A DNA stretch of 64,000 nt, taken from positions 1 through 64,000 of the forward strand of contig NZ_JAGSYF010000004.1 of NCBI RefSeq assembly GCF_025685645.1. Reading direction: 5' to 3'. A program made the translations under genes and the position numbers. Positions 17,563 through 25,530 of this stretch are shown in pieces (within the stretch, counting starts at the first letter, position 1; each line of letters starts with the position of its first letter). Under the pieces are notes generated by a model, which saw nothing but the letters and a program-made list of their open reading frames with translations, was not told the origin of the DNA and searched no databases. This stretch comes from Edaphobacter bradus (GTDB lineage Bacteria; Acidobacteriota; Terriglobia; Terriglobales; Acidobacteriaceae).

Positions 17563-18369
17563 TTATTGGTCGATGGAATAGTCGCGATCGAGCAGCGTGG
17601 CAAGCGCGGCAGCAGGGTCTGGCTGACGCATGAGCGTCTCTCCGATGAGGAAGGCCTGGTAGCCGGCCTTGCGAAGACGTGCGATCTCGGCGGAGTTGCG
17701 AATGCCGCTCTCGGCGACCATCACGGCGTCGGCAGGCTTCCAGAGAGCAAGCTCCAGCGGGAGCTCGGGGTTCATCGCAAAGGTGCGGAGGTCGCGGCTG
17801 TTGACGCCGATGAGCTCGAAGCCAAGCGCGACGGCGCGCTCCATCTCAGAGCGGCTGTGCACCTCGCACAGCACGTCAAGACCGAGGGCCTCAGCCTCGT
17901 CGGCAAGTGTGGTGAGGACCTTGTCGTCCTTGTGTGCCGCAACGATCAGCAGGATGGCGTCGGCTCCGGAGGCGCGGGCCTCGAGAATCTGGAAGGGGTC
18001 GAGAATGAAGTCCTTGCGCAGGCAGGGAATCTGAACGGCATTCGAGGCCTCTTCGAGGTTGGCAAGCGAGCCTTGGAAGAACTCCTCATCCGTGAGGACG
18101 GAGAGCGCGGCGGCTCCGGCGGCCTCGAGAGCCCTGGCGAGTGCGGCAGGATAGAAATCCGCGCGAATGAGCCCCTTCGAGGGCGAGGCCTTCTTGATCT
18201 CCGAGATGATGGCCGGGCCCGTTGCGGCTACAGTGCGCAGCCGCTCGGTGAACCCTCGCGGTGTGTGGGCGGCGGCCTTGCGCTCCAACAGGCCGTAGTC
18301 CGCTCCGGCTTTGCGGGCGTTCACCTCCAGCAGCGTATGGGCGAGAATCTGCTCAAGCTGTGTAGGCAT
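17563..18369 (-). CDS. trpC: indole-3-glycerol phosphate synthase
   Basis: The 268-residue TIM-barrel enzyme converts CdRP to indole-3-glycerol phosphate in tryptophan synthesis. Signature segments are IISEIKKASPSKGLIR (catalytic Lys and Glu), CLRKDFILDPFQILEARASG, GVNSRDLRTF and VAESGIRNS with AFLIGETLM at the phosphate site. It is the first gene of a two-gene trpC-trpF unit. Length is standard. Confidence 0.97.
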   Translation of the reverse strand: MPTQLEQILAHTLLEVNARKAGADYGLLERKAAAHTPRGFTERLRTVAATGPAIISEIKKASPSKGLIRADFYPAALARALEAAGAAALSVLTDEEFFQGSLANLEEASNAVQIPCLRKDFILDPFQILEARASGADAILLIVAAHKDDKVLTTLADEAEALGLDVLCEVHSRSEMERAVALGFELIGVNSRDLRTFAMNPELPLELALWKPADAVMVAESGIRNSAEIARLRKAGYQAFLIGETLMRQPDPAAALATLLDRDYSIDQ

Positions 18370-18527
18370 GTTCTCCTTAGTCTACCGGTTATGGTCACTC
18401 ATCTGCCGGTTTTCAGTGGTATGCGGCAGCTATCGTGCTCCAAAGGCGGAGCTTCTGGCGCAAGAGCCTGGCTGAAAAGGCAAAAGGGAGTAACCTGTCC
18501 CGGTCGCTCCCTTTTGCTCCAATCCTG

Positions 18528-18614
18528 TGGTGCCGAAGGGGGGACTCGAACCCCCACACCCTTGCGAGTACATGGACCTGAACCATGCGCGTCTGCCAAT
18601 TCCGCCACTTCGGC
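18528..18614 (-). tRNA. tRNA-Leu (CAG)
   Basis: The acceptor GCCGAAG pairs with the 3' strand CTTCGGC. The anticodon stem CATGG/CCATG holds the loop TTCAGGT, giving anticodon CAG. The long variable arm (ACTCGCAAGGGT region) is that of a class II tRNA, the T arm has GGTTCGAGTCC, and the CCA end is encoded (18528-18530). It is 87 bases long. Confidence 0.96.
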
Positions 18615-18773
18615 AACGGTCATGAACGCCCCTGCCATGGATGGCCGAAACCGTTAACCGCGAGTCTTTAGTTTTTCAAAGATGCTCTATGATGTCAATT
18701 CGCCGAGCTCTCTCGATGCGTGTGGGCAAGGCTATTTGTTAGGTGTTTGGACTTCGGAAAGGAGACCAATTTT

Positions 18774-19082
18774 GTGACAACGGCGTCTATCTCTAGGAAT
18801 GAGACCTATTTTCCCAAGATGACCGAACCCAGGAAGAATTCCAATCCAGGCTTGTCCGACAACGAGACGATTCCCGAAGATCTCGCTGTTGAGATTCGCA
18901 AGCTGGCACATGAGTTGAGTAATGCCCTTGAGATCATCGTCCAGACCAGCTATCTCCTGGGTACTACCGAGATGAAAGAGCCAGCCACCAATTGGCTGCG
19001 CATGATGGACGACGGTGTCCAGAAAGCAATGGACATCAGCCTGACGCTGCGCGGTTTCATCAAGGACCACACCGCAGACTAG
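18774..19082 (+). CDS. stand-alone histidine-phosphotransfer-like (DHp) protein
   Basis: The 102-residue frame from the GTG at 18774 is preceded by GAAAGGAG nine bases upstream, which decides this start; the next Met is at 18819. The core (about 50-95) reads KLAHELSNALEIIVQTSYLL and then DGVQKAMDISLTLRGFI. The H-E-L-S-N motif resembles the phosphoacceptor H-box of sensor kinase dimerisation domains, but there is no ATP-binding domain. It is convergent with a receiver-domain gene 18 bases away. A phosphotransfer or scaffold role is an inference; the His could also be structural. Confidence 0.7.
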   Translation: MTTASISRNETYFPKMTEPRKNSNPGLSDNETIPEDLAVEIRKLAHELSNALEIIVQTSYLLGTTEMKEPATNWLRMMDDGVQKAMDISLTLRGFIKDHTAD

Positions 19083-19100
19083 AGAGCATGCGCCGATTCG

Positions 19101-19688
19101 CTACGGCTTTCGACTTGAGAGTTTCTTCCTCATAGTCTTTGCGGCTGCTCTCTGGACCGGCTTCTTCGCGAGTCCGGAGGCTGGAGCCTTCTTCGACGAT
19201 TTTTTCGCAGACTTGGCGGGTTTGTGAGAGGACTGTGCGGACAGACTGGCGCGCGTCTTCTTCGTAGCCTTCTCAGCAGAGGAGCCTTCGGCCCGGGAAG
19301 GACCGGCTGAATTAGCCTTCGCAGCTTCGTGAACTGTCAGCAGATTTTCGATCTGCTCGAGCAGTATGCGCGTGTGCATGGGCTTGACCAGCATCTTGTC
19401 GGCTCCCAACTCCTGCCAGTCTTCGTCCGCGAGAGGGAAGGCGCTGAGCAGAGCGACCGCCGGCTGGCAGGCAGCAGCACGCGCAGCCTTGATCACCTCG
19501 GCGCCAGAAGCATCGCTCTCCATACGCATGTCGGAGATCACCATGTGGTACTCGTGTGAGCGCAGCTTGAGCTTGCCCTCCCGCGCTGAGGCGGCAGTAT
19601 CCACGTCAAACCCGCTGATCTCGAGCACCGCCTTCAGAGTCAGCAGAACGGCCACTTCATCGTCCACGAGCAGGATGCGACGCTTCAT
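19101..19688 (-). CDS. response-regulator receiver with histone-like basic tail
   Basis: The 195-residue protein has a receiver domain at about 1-120: acidic pair in ILLVDDEVAVLL, phosphoacceptor Asp in VISDMRM, the switch Ser in ALLSAFP and the conserved Lys in KMLVKPMHT. Instead of an output domain it ends in some 75 residues dominated by Lys, Ala and Ser (KATKKTRASL, KSAKKSSKKAP, MRKKLSS), similar in composition to histone H1-like bacterial tails. This tail could bind DNA or another acidic partner. Start at ATG 19688; the frame continues upstream but without domain support. The neighbour at 18774 is a candidate partner. Confidence 0.85.
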   Translation of the reverse strand: MKRRILLVDDEVAVLLTLKAVLEISGFDVDTAASAREGKLKLRSHEYHMVISDMRMESDASGAEVIKAARAAACQPAVALLSAFPLADEDWQELGADKMLVKPMHTRILLEQIENLLTVHEAAKANSAGPSRAEGSSAEKATKKTRASLSAQSSHKPAKSAKKSSKKAPASGLAKKPVQRAAAKTMRKKLSSRKP

Positions 19689-19895
19689 GCGACTTCCTTT
19701 CACACAGTCGTTCCCTCGGGGCGACAAAGCCAATCCCACATGGGGTGAGAACTGTGACGCTCCTTACAATACAGATTTAGAGTCAGATTGGTATATGAGT
19801 CAACCAAGCTCGAGTGTGTAAAAAATCCTGGTCTCGGCACACATCGCGTGTTCATCCATTTGCATCTGACGAGGTGCTACACTACAGAGTACGAG

Positions 19896-19914
19896 CAGCC
19901 TGTTGGTCAGGCTG
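19896..19914 (+). promoter_or_regulatory. hairpin in the infC leader
   Basis: CAGCCTG (19896-19902) pairs perfectly with CAGGCTG (19908-19914) about 60 bases before the infC start. There is no T run after it. A leader role is possible but not shown. Confidence 0.35.
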
Positions 19915-19973
19915 ATCCTTAACCCCAAACCCAAAATGCATAGCGAGCCAGTGAGCCGCTGTGGAGGCGACCT

Positions 19974-20588
19974 ATTCCACCGATCGATAAGCGTTCTGCC
20001 AAGTCATTCATCCGTACCAACGAACGTATCCGCGCACGCGAAGTCCGCGTGATTGACGAGAACGGAGAACAGCTTGGAGTAATGGCCCCTTTTGAGGCGC
20101 TGAAGATTGCACGTGAGCGCTCGCTCGATCTGGTTGAGATCTCGCCCAACGCCGTCCCCCCGGTGTGCAAGATTCAGGACTACGGCAAGTTCCTCTACGA
20201 GAAGGACAAGAGCGAGCGCGCCGCCCGCAAGAAGCAGAAGGTCATCACCATCAAAGAGGTTAAGTTCTCCGTCACGGTGGATGAGCACGACTACCAGACG
20301 AAGAAGAACCAGGCGATCCGCTTTCTGGGTGATGGTGACAAGGTCAAGGCCTCGCTGCGCTTCAAGGGCCGCCAGATGGCGCACCGCGATCTGGGCTACA
20401 AGATCATCAACCGGCTGATTATGGATGTCGGAGAGGCCGGATTGGTGGAGTTCATGCCTCGCATGGAAGGAACCACCCTGCATGCGATCCTAGCGCCAGC
20501 CAAGAAATCTGAGGCTGCTCCGAAGAAGCCTGCGGGCAAGCCGGGCGACGCCCCGGCAAGTCAGGCCCCCACAGCAGCGCAGGCCTGA
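19974..20588 (+). CDS. infC: translation initiation factor IF-3, probable ATT start
   Basis: IF-3 binds the 30S subunit and checks start codon pairing. The frame holds the full family sequence: KSFIRTNERIRAREVRVIDE at the N-terminus, KIARERSLDLVEISPNA, then the C-terminal domain with TKKNQAIRFLGDGDKVK and MAHRDLGYKI. The IF-3 residues upstream of the GTG at 20049 are in frame and must be included. The only start candidate with a proper ribosome-binding site (GGAGG at 19963-19967, six bases away) is an ATT at 19974. ATT is the known autoregulatory start of infC in E. coli. From there the protein is 204 aa, with an Ala/Pro/Lys-rich tail of about 30 residues. rpmI and rplT, the usual neighbours, do not follow. 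Confidence 0.9.
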   Translation: MPPIDKRSAKSFIRTNERIRAREVRVIDENGEQLGVMAPFEALKIARERSLDLVEISPNAVPPVCKIQDYGKFLYEKDKSERAARKKQKVITIKEVKFSVTVDEHDYQTKKNQAIRFLGDGDKVKASLRFKGRQMAHRDLGYKIINRLIMDVGEAGLVEFMPRMEGTTLHAILAPAKKSEAAPKKPAGKPGDAPASQAPTAAQA

Positions 20589-20934
20589 CCTTCAGGAAGC
20601 AGCGTGGCTTCCCGCTAAAACTCACTCCTAATCTCTTGTCAGCGCTTCAGGCGAAGCGCGCGCTTCCGTGCGTTTCAAAATGGGATCTTTAAGCCTCTTT
20701 GCAGGATTTTTCCCTGAAAAGTCCTGCCAGGATCACCATTACTGCCTGTGCGCTCCCCTGTCGGTGACCCAAAAAACAGGGTACGTAATGGTTACCTCAG
20801 TAACAAACGATGTTTAATACTTTCCTATATATCTCATTCTAATGGACTTACGTTCCGCATCATTTTATTGTCTTCCTATCTGGCGTGTCCAGAGAAATCT
20901 TCAGTCAGTAAATACAACTTTTGGGGTAATAACC
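20589..20934. other. AT-richer gap before the peptide array
   Basis: This 346-base stretch has no protein or RNA gene that I can support. It becomes AT-rich toward its 3' end and probably holds the promoter of the peptide array. A short inverted repeat, GTTAC/GTAAC, lies at 20791-20804. Confidence 0.6.
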
Positions 20935-21105
20935 ATGAAGGTAATCATCCGCGCAGTCGTCGTCGCCCTCGTTCTTACCGGAGCCATTGCATCCACTCAG
21001 GTCTCCTCGGCCTCCACCAAGACCGTTGCCATCGCTAAGACCAGTGCTATGCCGATTCCTGTGTGCGCTCCCGACGATCCGAACGCGTGTGGATTGGGCA
21101 GGTAA
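20935..21105 (+). CDS. small secreted peptide precursor, tandem copy 1
   Basis: A 56-residue product starts with a signal peptide (MKVIIRAVVVALVLTGAIAS, Ala/Ser cleavage region at about 20-26). The C-terminal 23 residues are identical to those of the two following genes and include MPIPVCAPDDPNACGLGR with two cysteines seven residues apart, able to form a small disulphide loop. I recognise no family. Against copy 2 the core codons differ only at synonymous positions, so the peptide sequence is under selection. Likely an exported short peptide of about 30 residues. Confidence 0.8.
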   Translation: MKVIIRAVVVALVLTGAIASTQVSSASTKTVAIAKTSAMPIPVCAPDDPNACGLGR

Positions 21106-21171
21106 CTTTCCACCGCCCGTCAAGTTTCCGTAGGTATCTGGTAACCGATTTATTTACAAAAGGATAAATAC

Positions 21172-21342
21172 ATGAAGCACATTGTTCGCGCCACCGTCAT
21201 CGCCCTCGTACTCACCGGTGCAGTTGCCACCACGCACGCCTCCTCGGCCTCCACCAAGACTGTGGCTGTCGCCAAGACCAGCGCGATGCCGATCCCTGTG
21301 TGCGCTCCCGACGATCCGAACGCCTGCGGATTGGGCCGATAG
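21172..21342 (+). CDS. small secreted peptide precursor, tandem copy 2
   Basis: This 56-residue precursor (MKHIVRATVIALVLTGAVAT, then THASSA at the likely cleavage site) ends with the same cysteine-containing core as copies 1 and 3. An AAAGGATAAATAC leader precedes the ATG at 21172, and almost the same leader precedes copy 3. It starts 66 bases after copy 1. Nucleotide identity to copy 3 is very high over the last 100 bases, so these two are the more recent duplicates. Confidence 0.8.
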   Translation: MKHIVRATVIALVLTGAVATTHASSASTKTVAVAKTSAMPIPVCAPDDPNACGLGR

Positions 21343-21401
21343 TCAGCCGACCAGTCTCTGGATTTCTCTTGTAACAGCTTTATTTTCATAAGGATAAATC
21401 A

Positions 21402-21572
21402 GTGAAGCACATCGTACGCGCTACCGTCGTCGCCCTCGTCCTCACCGGTACAGTTGCCTCCACGCATGCGTCCTCAGCTGCGACTAAGACTGTGGCTGTC
21501 GCCAAGACCAGCGCGATGCCGATCCCTGTGTGCGCTCCCGACGATCCGAACGCCTGCGGGCTCGGTAGGTAG
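21402..21572 (+). CDS. small secreted peptide precursor, tandem copy 3
   Basis: This copy has a GTG start at 21402, preceded by ATAAGGATAAATCA, which matches the leader of copy 2. The signal peptide (KHIVRATVVALVLTGTVAS) and the core MPIPVCAPDDPNACGLGR follow, giving 56 residues. It starts 59 bases after copy 2 and ends 138 bases before the seven-helix membrane protein gene. The alternative start codon and short length make it easy to miss. Confidence 0.78.
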   Translation: MKHIVRATVVALVLTGTVASTHASSAATKTVAVAKTSAMPIPVCAPDDPNACGLGR

Positions 21573-21710
21573 CTGAGATTTAGTTCCGGCAAAGCGTGAA
21601 ACAGGCGCTTCGGGTTAGGTGCTGCAGAATTTTGCATAGTTTTGCAAATAAAGGGTTGTATCCGCTTCGAGGATAGGCTAGCCTGACTGCTAGTCGAACG
21701 AGGACGGACC

Positions 21711-22613
21711 ATGACCCAAAGCTTCCTGATCAATACGCTTTGCTATCTGGAACCGATTTTGTGTGCAGTTGCCCTTGTGATGCTGCTGCGTAGTAAGGCG
21801 GCCAGCAAGTTTGCATTTCTCGCAGCGTTATTGTCCGTCAAGATTTTGTCGGGGGCAGCGTGTAATTCGCTCCTCTATCTAGTTGATCGTGGTCTTGAAC
21901 GCCACCTCGCTTATCAGGCCTACTTCTACATCTACTGGATCAGCTACGCCCTAGAGGCCATTCTTTCTCTTTTGGTCATTTACAGCATCTTCAAGCTGGC
22001 GATGGCTCCTCTGAAGGGACTTCAGACATTGGGAATGCTCATCTTCCGCTGGGTTGCGGCGATCTCAATTGCAGTGGCCATCGGTGTTGCAGTCAACCCG
22101 CACACCACAGGCACCAAGTTTATGGTGGCGATGGTCACTCAGCTACAGCAGACATCCAGTATTCTTACACTTTGCCTCCTGTTGTTCGTCTGCTTCGCAA
22201 TTCGCCCGATGGGGTTGTCCTATCGCAGCCGTATCTTCGGAGTCAGCTTTGGGCTCGGCTTGATTGCGACGATCAGCCTGGTCGACTCGGCATGGATCGC
22301 ACATAGCCACGCAGTGTACTCAACGATCAATATCGTCAACGGGATATCTGTCTGCCTGACGCTCTGTGTCTGGTCGGCGTACTTTGCCTTCCCGGAGCCA
22401 AAGCGGCGGTTCGTGGTTCTGCCGACCACGTCGCCCTTCCTTCGCTGGAACCAGATCTCGATGGCCTTGGGCGACGATCCCGGCTATGTGGCGATTGGCG
22501 GCATCGCGCCGGAGCTCTTCGCGCCGGCCGAGCTTGAGGTCATGCGCCGCGCCTCCGCAAAGATGACGTCGAATCTCGAAGCACCGAACGCGGTTCAGTC
22601 CATCTCGGCATAG
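21711..22613 (+). CDS. seven-helix membrane protein of unknown function
   Basis: The 300-residue protein has seven hydrophobic segments, at about residues 10-28, 34-55, 68-92, 106-128, 141-165, 174-196 and 203-228, then a soluble tail of about 70 residues (PEPKRRFVVLPTTSP onward) containing GDDPGYVAIGGIAPELF. No enzymatic motif, kinase domain or transporter signature is visible. GAGGA lies before the ATG. It follows the three peptide genes in the same direction, so a receptor, exporter or immunity role for the peptides is an attractive but untested idea. A terminator follows. Confidence 0.8.
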   Translation: MTQSFLINTLCYLEPILCAVALVMLLRSKAASKFAFLAALLSVKILSGAACNSLLYLVDRGLERHLAYQAYFYIYWISYALEAILSLLVIYSIFKLAMAPLKGLQTLGMLIFRWVAAISIAVAIGVAVNPHTTGTKFMVAMVTQLQQTSSILTLCLLLFVCFAIRPMGLSYRSRIFGVSFGLGLIATISLVDSAWIAHSHAVYSTINIVNGISVCLTLCVWSAYFAFPEPKRRFVVLPTTSPFLRWNQISMALGDDPGYVAIGGIAPELFAPAELEVMRRASAKMTSNLEAPNAVQSISA

Positions 22614-22666
22614 AGGCCTTTCAAGCGGAGCTGCCGAGCCAGCCTCATCAGTAATATAGAAACAAG

Positions 22667-22692
22667 AAGGGCCGCCCAACCGGGCGGCCCTT
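22667..22692. terminator. bidirectional terminator between the seven-helix gene and rpsA
   Basis: AAGGGCCGCCC (22667-22677) pairs perfectly with GGGCGGCCCTT (22682-22692) around AACC. It serves both converging genes. Confidence 0.88.
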
Positions 22693-22713
22693 TGATCTGC
22701 TCTTTGAGGAGAG

Positions 22714-24627
22714 TTACTCGCGCTCAGAGCGCTTCCAGTTGATGAGATCGCCCAGCGTTGTGCTGCTCGACGAGGACGAGGAGCTCTTGTGATCGCGCTC
22801 CTTGTAGCTCTCCACTTCGGCGCGGCTGGCCTCTTCGCCGACGGCGCGGATGCTCAGACCGACCTTCTTCTCGTCCTGGTTCATCTTGACGATCTTGAAC
22901 TCGTGCTCCGAGTCCACATCAAGCTTGACCGGGATGTTGTTCTGGTCGACGGCCTCGGAGACGTGGCACAGGCCCTCGACTCCCTCGGCGATCTCGATGA
23001 AGGCTCCGAACTGCGCGGTGCGCAGAACCTTGCCCTTGACGACGTCGCCGACGCGGTGCTGCGCGAAGAACGTCTCCCAGACATCGGGCTGGAGCTGCTT
23101 GACGCCGAGCGACAGGCGGCGATTCTCGGGCTCGACACCCAAAACGACTGCCTTGACCTTCTCACCCTTCTTGAGGACCTCGGAGGGGTGCTTGATCCGC
23201 TTCGTCCAGCTCAGGTTCGAGACGTGGACGAGACCGTCGATACCGTCCTCGATCTCGATGAAGGCTCCGAAGTCGGTGAGGTTGCGCACGCGGCCTTCGA
23301 CGACAGCACCTGTGGGGTACTTGTCTTCGAGCTGCTCCCAGGGGTTGTCCTGGAGCTGCTTCATGCCGAGCGAGATGCGGCGGTCGTTCGGGTTGACGCT
23401 CAGGATGATGGTCTCAACCTCGTCGCCGGGCTTAACCATCTTCGAGGGGTGCTTCATCCGCTTAGACCAGGTCATCTCTGAGACGTGAACGAGACCCTCG
23501 ATGCCCTGCTCGAGCTCGACGAAGGCACCGTAGTCTGTCACCGAGAGGACGCGGCCGCGAACGTGCGCGCCGATCGGATAGCGCTCCGTGGCGTCGAGCC
23601 ATGGATCAGGCGTGAGCTGCTTGAAGCCGAGCGAGACGCGCTGCTTGTCCTTGTCGAACTTCAGAACCTTGACCTGGATCTCGTCGCCGACGTTGACCAG
23701 GTCGCGGGGGTGCGTCAGGCGGCCCCAGCTCATATCCGTGATGTGAAGCAGGCCATCGATGCCGCCCAGATCGACGAACGCACCGTAGTCGGTGAGGTTC
23801 TTGACGGTTCCGGTCAGAATGTTGCCCTCCTCAAGGGTGGCGAGCGTCACCGACTTGCGGGCGGTCTGCTCCTCCTCGAGGATCTCCTTGCGGCTGATGA
23901 CGACGTTGCCACGCTTCTTGTTCAGCTTGATGACGCGGACTTCGATCTCGGTGCCGATGTAGCCATCAAGGTTGCGAACGGGGCGAATCTCGACCTGCGA
24001 ACCGGGGAGAAACGCCTTGATACCGATATCGACGGTGAGGCCGCCCTTGACGCGGCTGAGAACCATGCCCTTGACTGGGATCTTGTCGTTGGCTGCCTGC
24101 TCGAGCTTGTCCCAGACCTTGTGGCGGAGAGCTTTCTCATAGCTGACCAGATAGCCACCCTCGGGCTCCTCGCGCTCAACCACGACCTCAACCTGATCAC
24201 CGGCCTGGAACTTGGGGGCGCCATTGATGTCAAGCACCTGGTCCAGTGGGATCAGGCCTTCCGATTTCAGCCCAATATCGACAACGACGTGTTTGTCGGT
24301 AATCTTGACGACGGTTCCCGTAACGATCACCTCTTCGGCGCTCAGGCTCTGAGCGGCGGCGGACTCGGCAGCCTGCTCGCGGTCAAAGTCGGCCAGAGCG
24401 GCAGCGAAGTCGGCAGAGTCGTAATCGGGTTCATCGTGGACGGCGGTCGCGGTGGCTGGCTTAGCAGCTTCACCCGATGCCGTGTGGGCGTTCTCGTGCG
24501 GTTGGGTTGCGGTGGATTCGGTCGACAGTTCGGTATGCTCCGCTGTCGCTTCGGGCGCTAGGACTTCCAGATCAGTGGTCAGGGGTTTGCTCTCGTGGTG
24601 GGGATGAAGGTTGTCTACCATGTGCAT
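22714..24627 (-). CDS. rpsA: 30S ribosomal protein S1
   Basis: The 637-residue protein delivers mRNA to the 30S subunit. Six S1 OB-fold repeats are visible in order, including GTVVKITDKHVVVDIGLK, GMVLSRVKGGLTVDIGIK, DYGAFVDLGGIDGLLHITDM, DYGAFVELEQGIEGLVHVSE, DFGAFIEIEDGIDGLVHVSN and QFGAFIEIAEGVEGLCHVSE. An extra acidic N-terminal region of roughly 100 residues precedes the first repeat, and the C-terminus has a serine run before LGDLINWKRSERE. GGAG five bases before the ATG at 24627 supports this start; the ATG at 24621 is an alternative. It is divergent from the HIT gene. Confidence 0.97.
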   Translation of the reverse strand: MHMVDNLHPHHESKPLTTDLEVLAPEATAEHTELSTESTATQPHENAHTASGEAAKPATATAVHDEPDYDSADFAAALADFDREQAAESAAAQSLSAEEVIVTGTVVKITDKHVVVDIGLKSEGLIPLDQVLDINGAPKFQAGDQVEVVVEREEPEGGYLVSYEKALRHKVWDKLEQAANDKIPVKGMVLSRVKGGLTVDIGIKAFLPGSQVEIRPVRNLDGYIGTEIEVRVIKLNKKRGNVVISRKEILEEEQTARKSVTLATLEEGNILTGTVKNLTDYGAFVDLGGIDGLLHITDMSWGRLTHPRDLVNVGDEIQVKVLKFDKDKQRVSLGFKQLTPDPWLDATERYPIGAHVRGRVLSVTDYGAFVELEQGIEGLVHVSEMTWSKRMKHPSKMVKPGDEVETIILSVNPNDRRISLGMKQLQDNPWEQLEDKYPTGAVVEGRVRNLTDFGAFIEIEDGIDGLVHVSNLSWTKRIKHPSEVLKKGEKVKAVVLGVEPENRRLSLGVKQLQPDVWETFFAQHRVGDVVKGKVLRTAQFGAFIEIAEGVEGLCHVSEAVDQNNIPVKLDVDSEHEFKIVKMNQDEKKVGLSIRAVGEEASRAEVESYKERDHKSSSSSSSSTTLGDLINWKRSERE

Positions 24628-24957
24628 GCGGACTCCGGGAACCAAGGCTTCCTTCGATTGCGGGCGATGCTTGCTTCGGGAGCCATCACTGGTTAGATGA
24701 CTCTGTCCCCGTCGCAGCTTCAGCTGGCAGGAAGGAGTACTTCAACGAGAGGAGCGGCTGCACTTGGTTCCCACACGCAGTGGCTCACCTATTAACGATA
24801 GAACTTCGTCTCCCGTACGTCAACCGAACGCCGGTAAACACGAGCATTTTAACCGCCACGTCATGACGCAGTGGACAGGTTTGCATGCAGTCTCAAGCTG
24901 AATGAAGACCCGTTCATGCATCGATGGTGGAAGAACGCCATTTATACTCCGCGATAT
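24628..24957. other. divergent promoter region rpsA / HIT gene
   Basis: This 330-base gap holds the start regions of two divergent genes. No RNA gene or known riboswitch is apparent, and I cannot assign promoter boxes with confidence. Confidence 0.5.
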
Positions 24958-25530
24958 ATGGATCGTCTCTGGACTCCGTGGCGCTATGCCTACATCACCC
25001 GGTCAGACCCGCAATCACGCACCGGAGTGCCCCCTGAGTTGAGCGCCTGGCCGGCCGCTGAGGACAAGCATTGTGTCTTCTGCAACATGGTCGCCGCAAC
25101 CGATTACGCCATCACGCACGGCATGCAGCCGGAGATCGCGGAGAAGGCCGCGCGCATCGTCCATCGCGGGAAGTTCTGCTTCATCTGCCTCAACGCCTAC
25201 CCTTACTCCACAGGACACATGCTGGTGACGCCCTACCAGCACATCGATTCGCTCGCCAAACTGCCCGCCGATGCGGCCCAGGAACTGATGCGGCTGACCC
25301 AGCGCACTGAGGAGGTGCTCAACCGCGTCTACAGCCCCAATGGAATCAATCTAGGGATGAATCTCGGCGAGGCCGCCGGTGCCGGGATCGCCGGGCATAT
25401 CCATCTGCACTCGCTCCCGCGCTGGATTGGAGACACCAACTTCATGACTGTGACCGCAGAGACACGCGTGCTGCCAGAGGCGCTGGATGTAACTTGGGAT
25501 AGGATTCACGCAGGATTCATGGCACAATGA
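24958..25530 (+). CDS. HIT-family hydrolase/AP4A phosphorylase-like
   Basis: The 190-residue protein has the histidine triad HIHLHSLPRW at about 147-156, plus the N-terminal MDRLWTPWRYAYI and CVFCNM motif seen in the HIT group that includes mycobacterial AP4A phosphorylase Rv2613c. It would split dinucleoside polyphosphates or nucleoside phosphoramidates in the cytoplasm. The start at 24958 is chosen because homologues begin MDxLWxPWR; the frame is open upstream to 24871, and no clear ribosome-binding site is seen. It stands alone. Confidence 0.9.
   Translation: MDRLWTPWRYAYITRSDPQSRTGVPPELSAWPAAEDKHCVFCNMVAATDYAITHGMQPEIAEKAARIVHRGKFCFICLNAYPYSTGHMLVTPYQHIDSLAKLPADAAQELMRLTQRTEEVLNRVYSPNGINLGMNLGEAAGAGIAGHIHLHSLPRWIGDTNFMTVTAETRVLPEALDVTWDRIHAGFMAQ

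Noticed and set aside
18399..18638. Open frame across the tRNA-Leu gene on the minus strand
   Set aside because: It translates the tRNA itself (VAELADAHGSG), a well-known false protein caused by tRNA-Leu genes.
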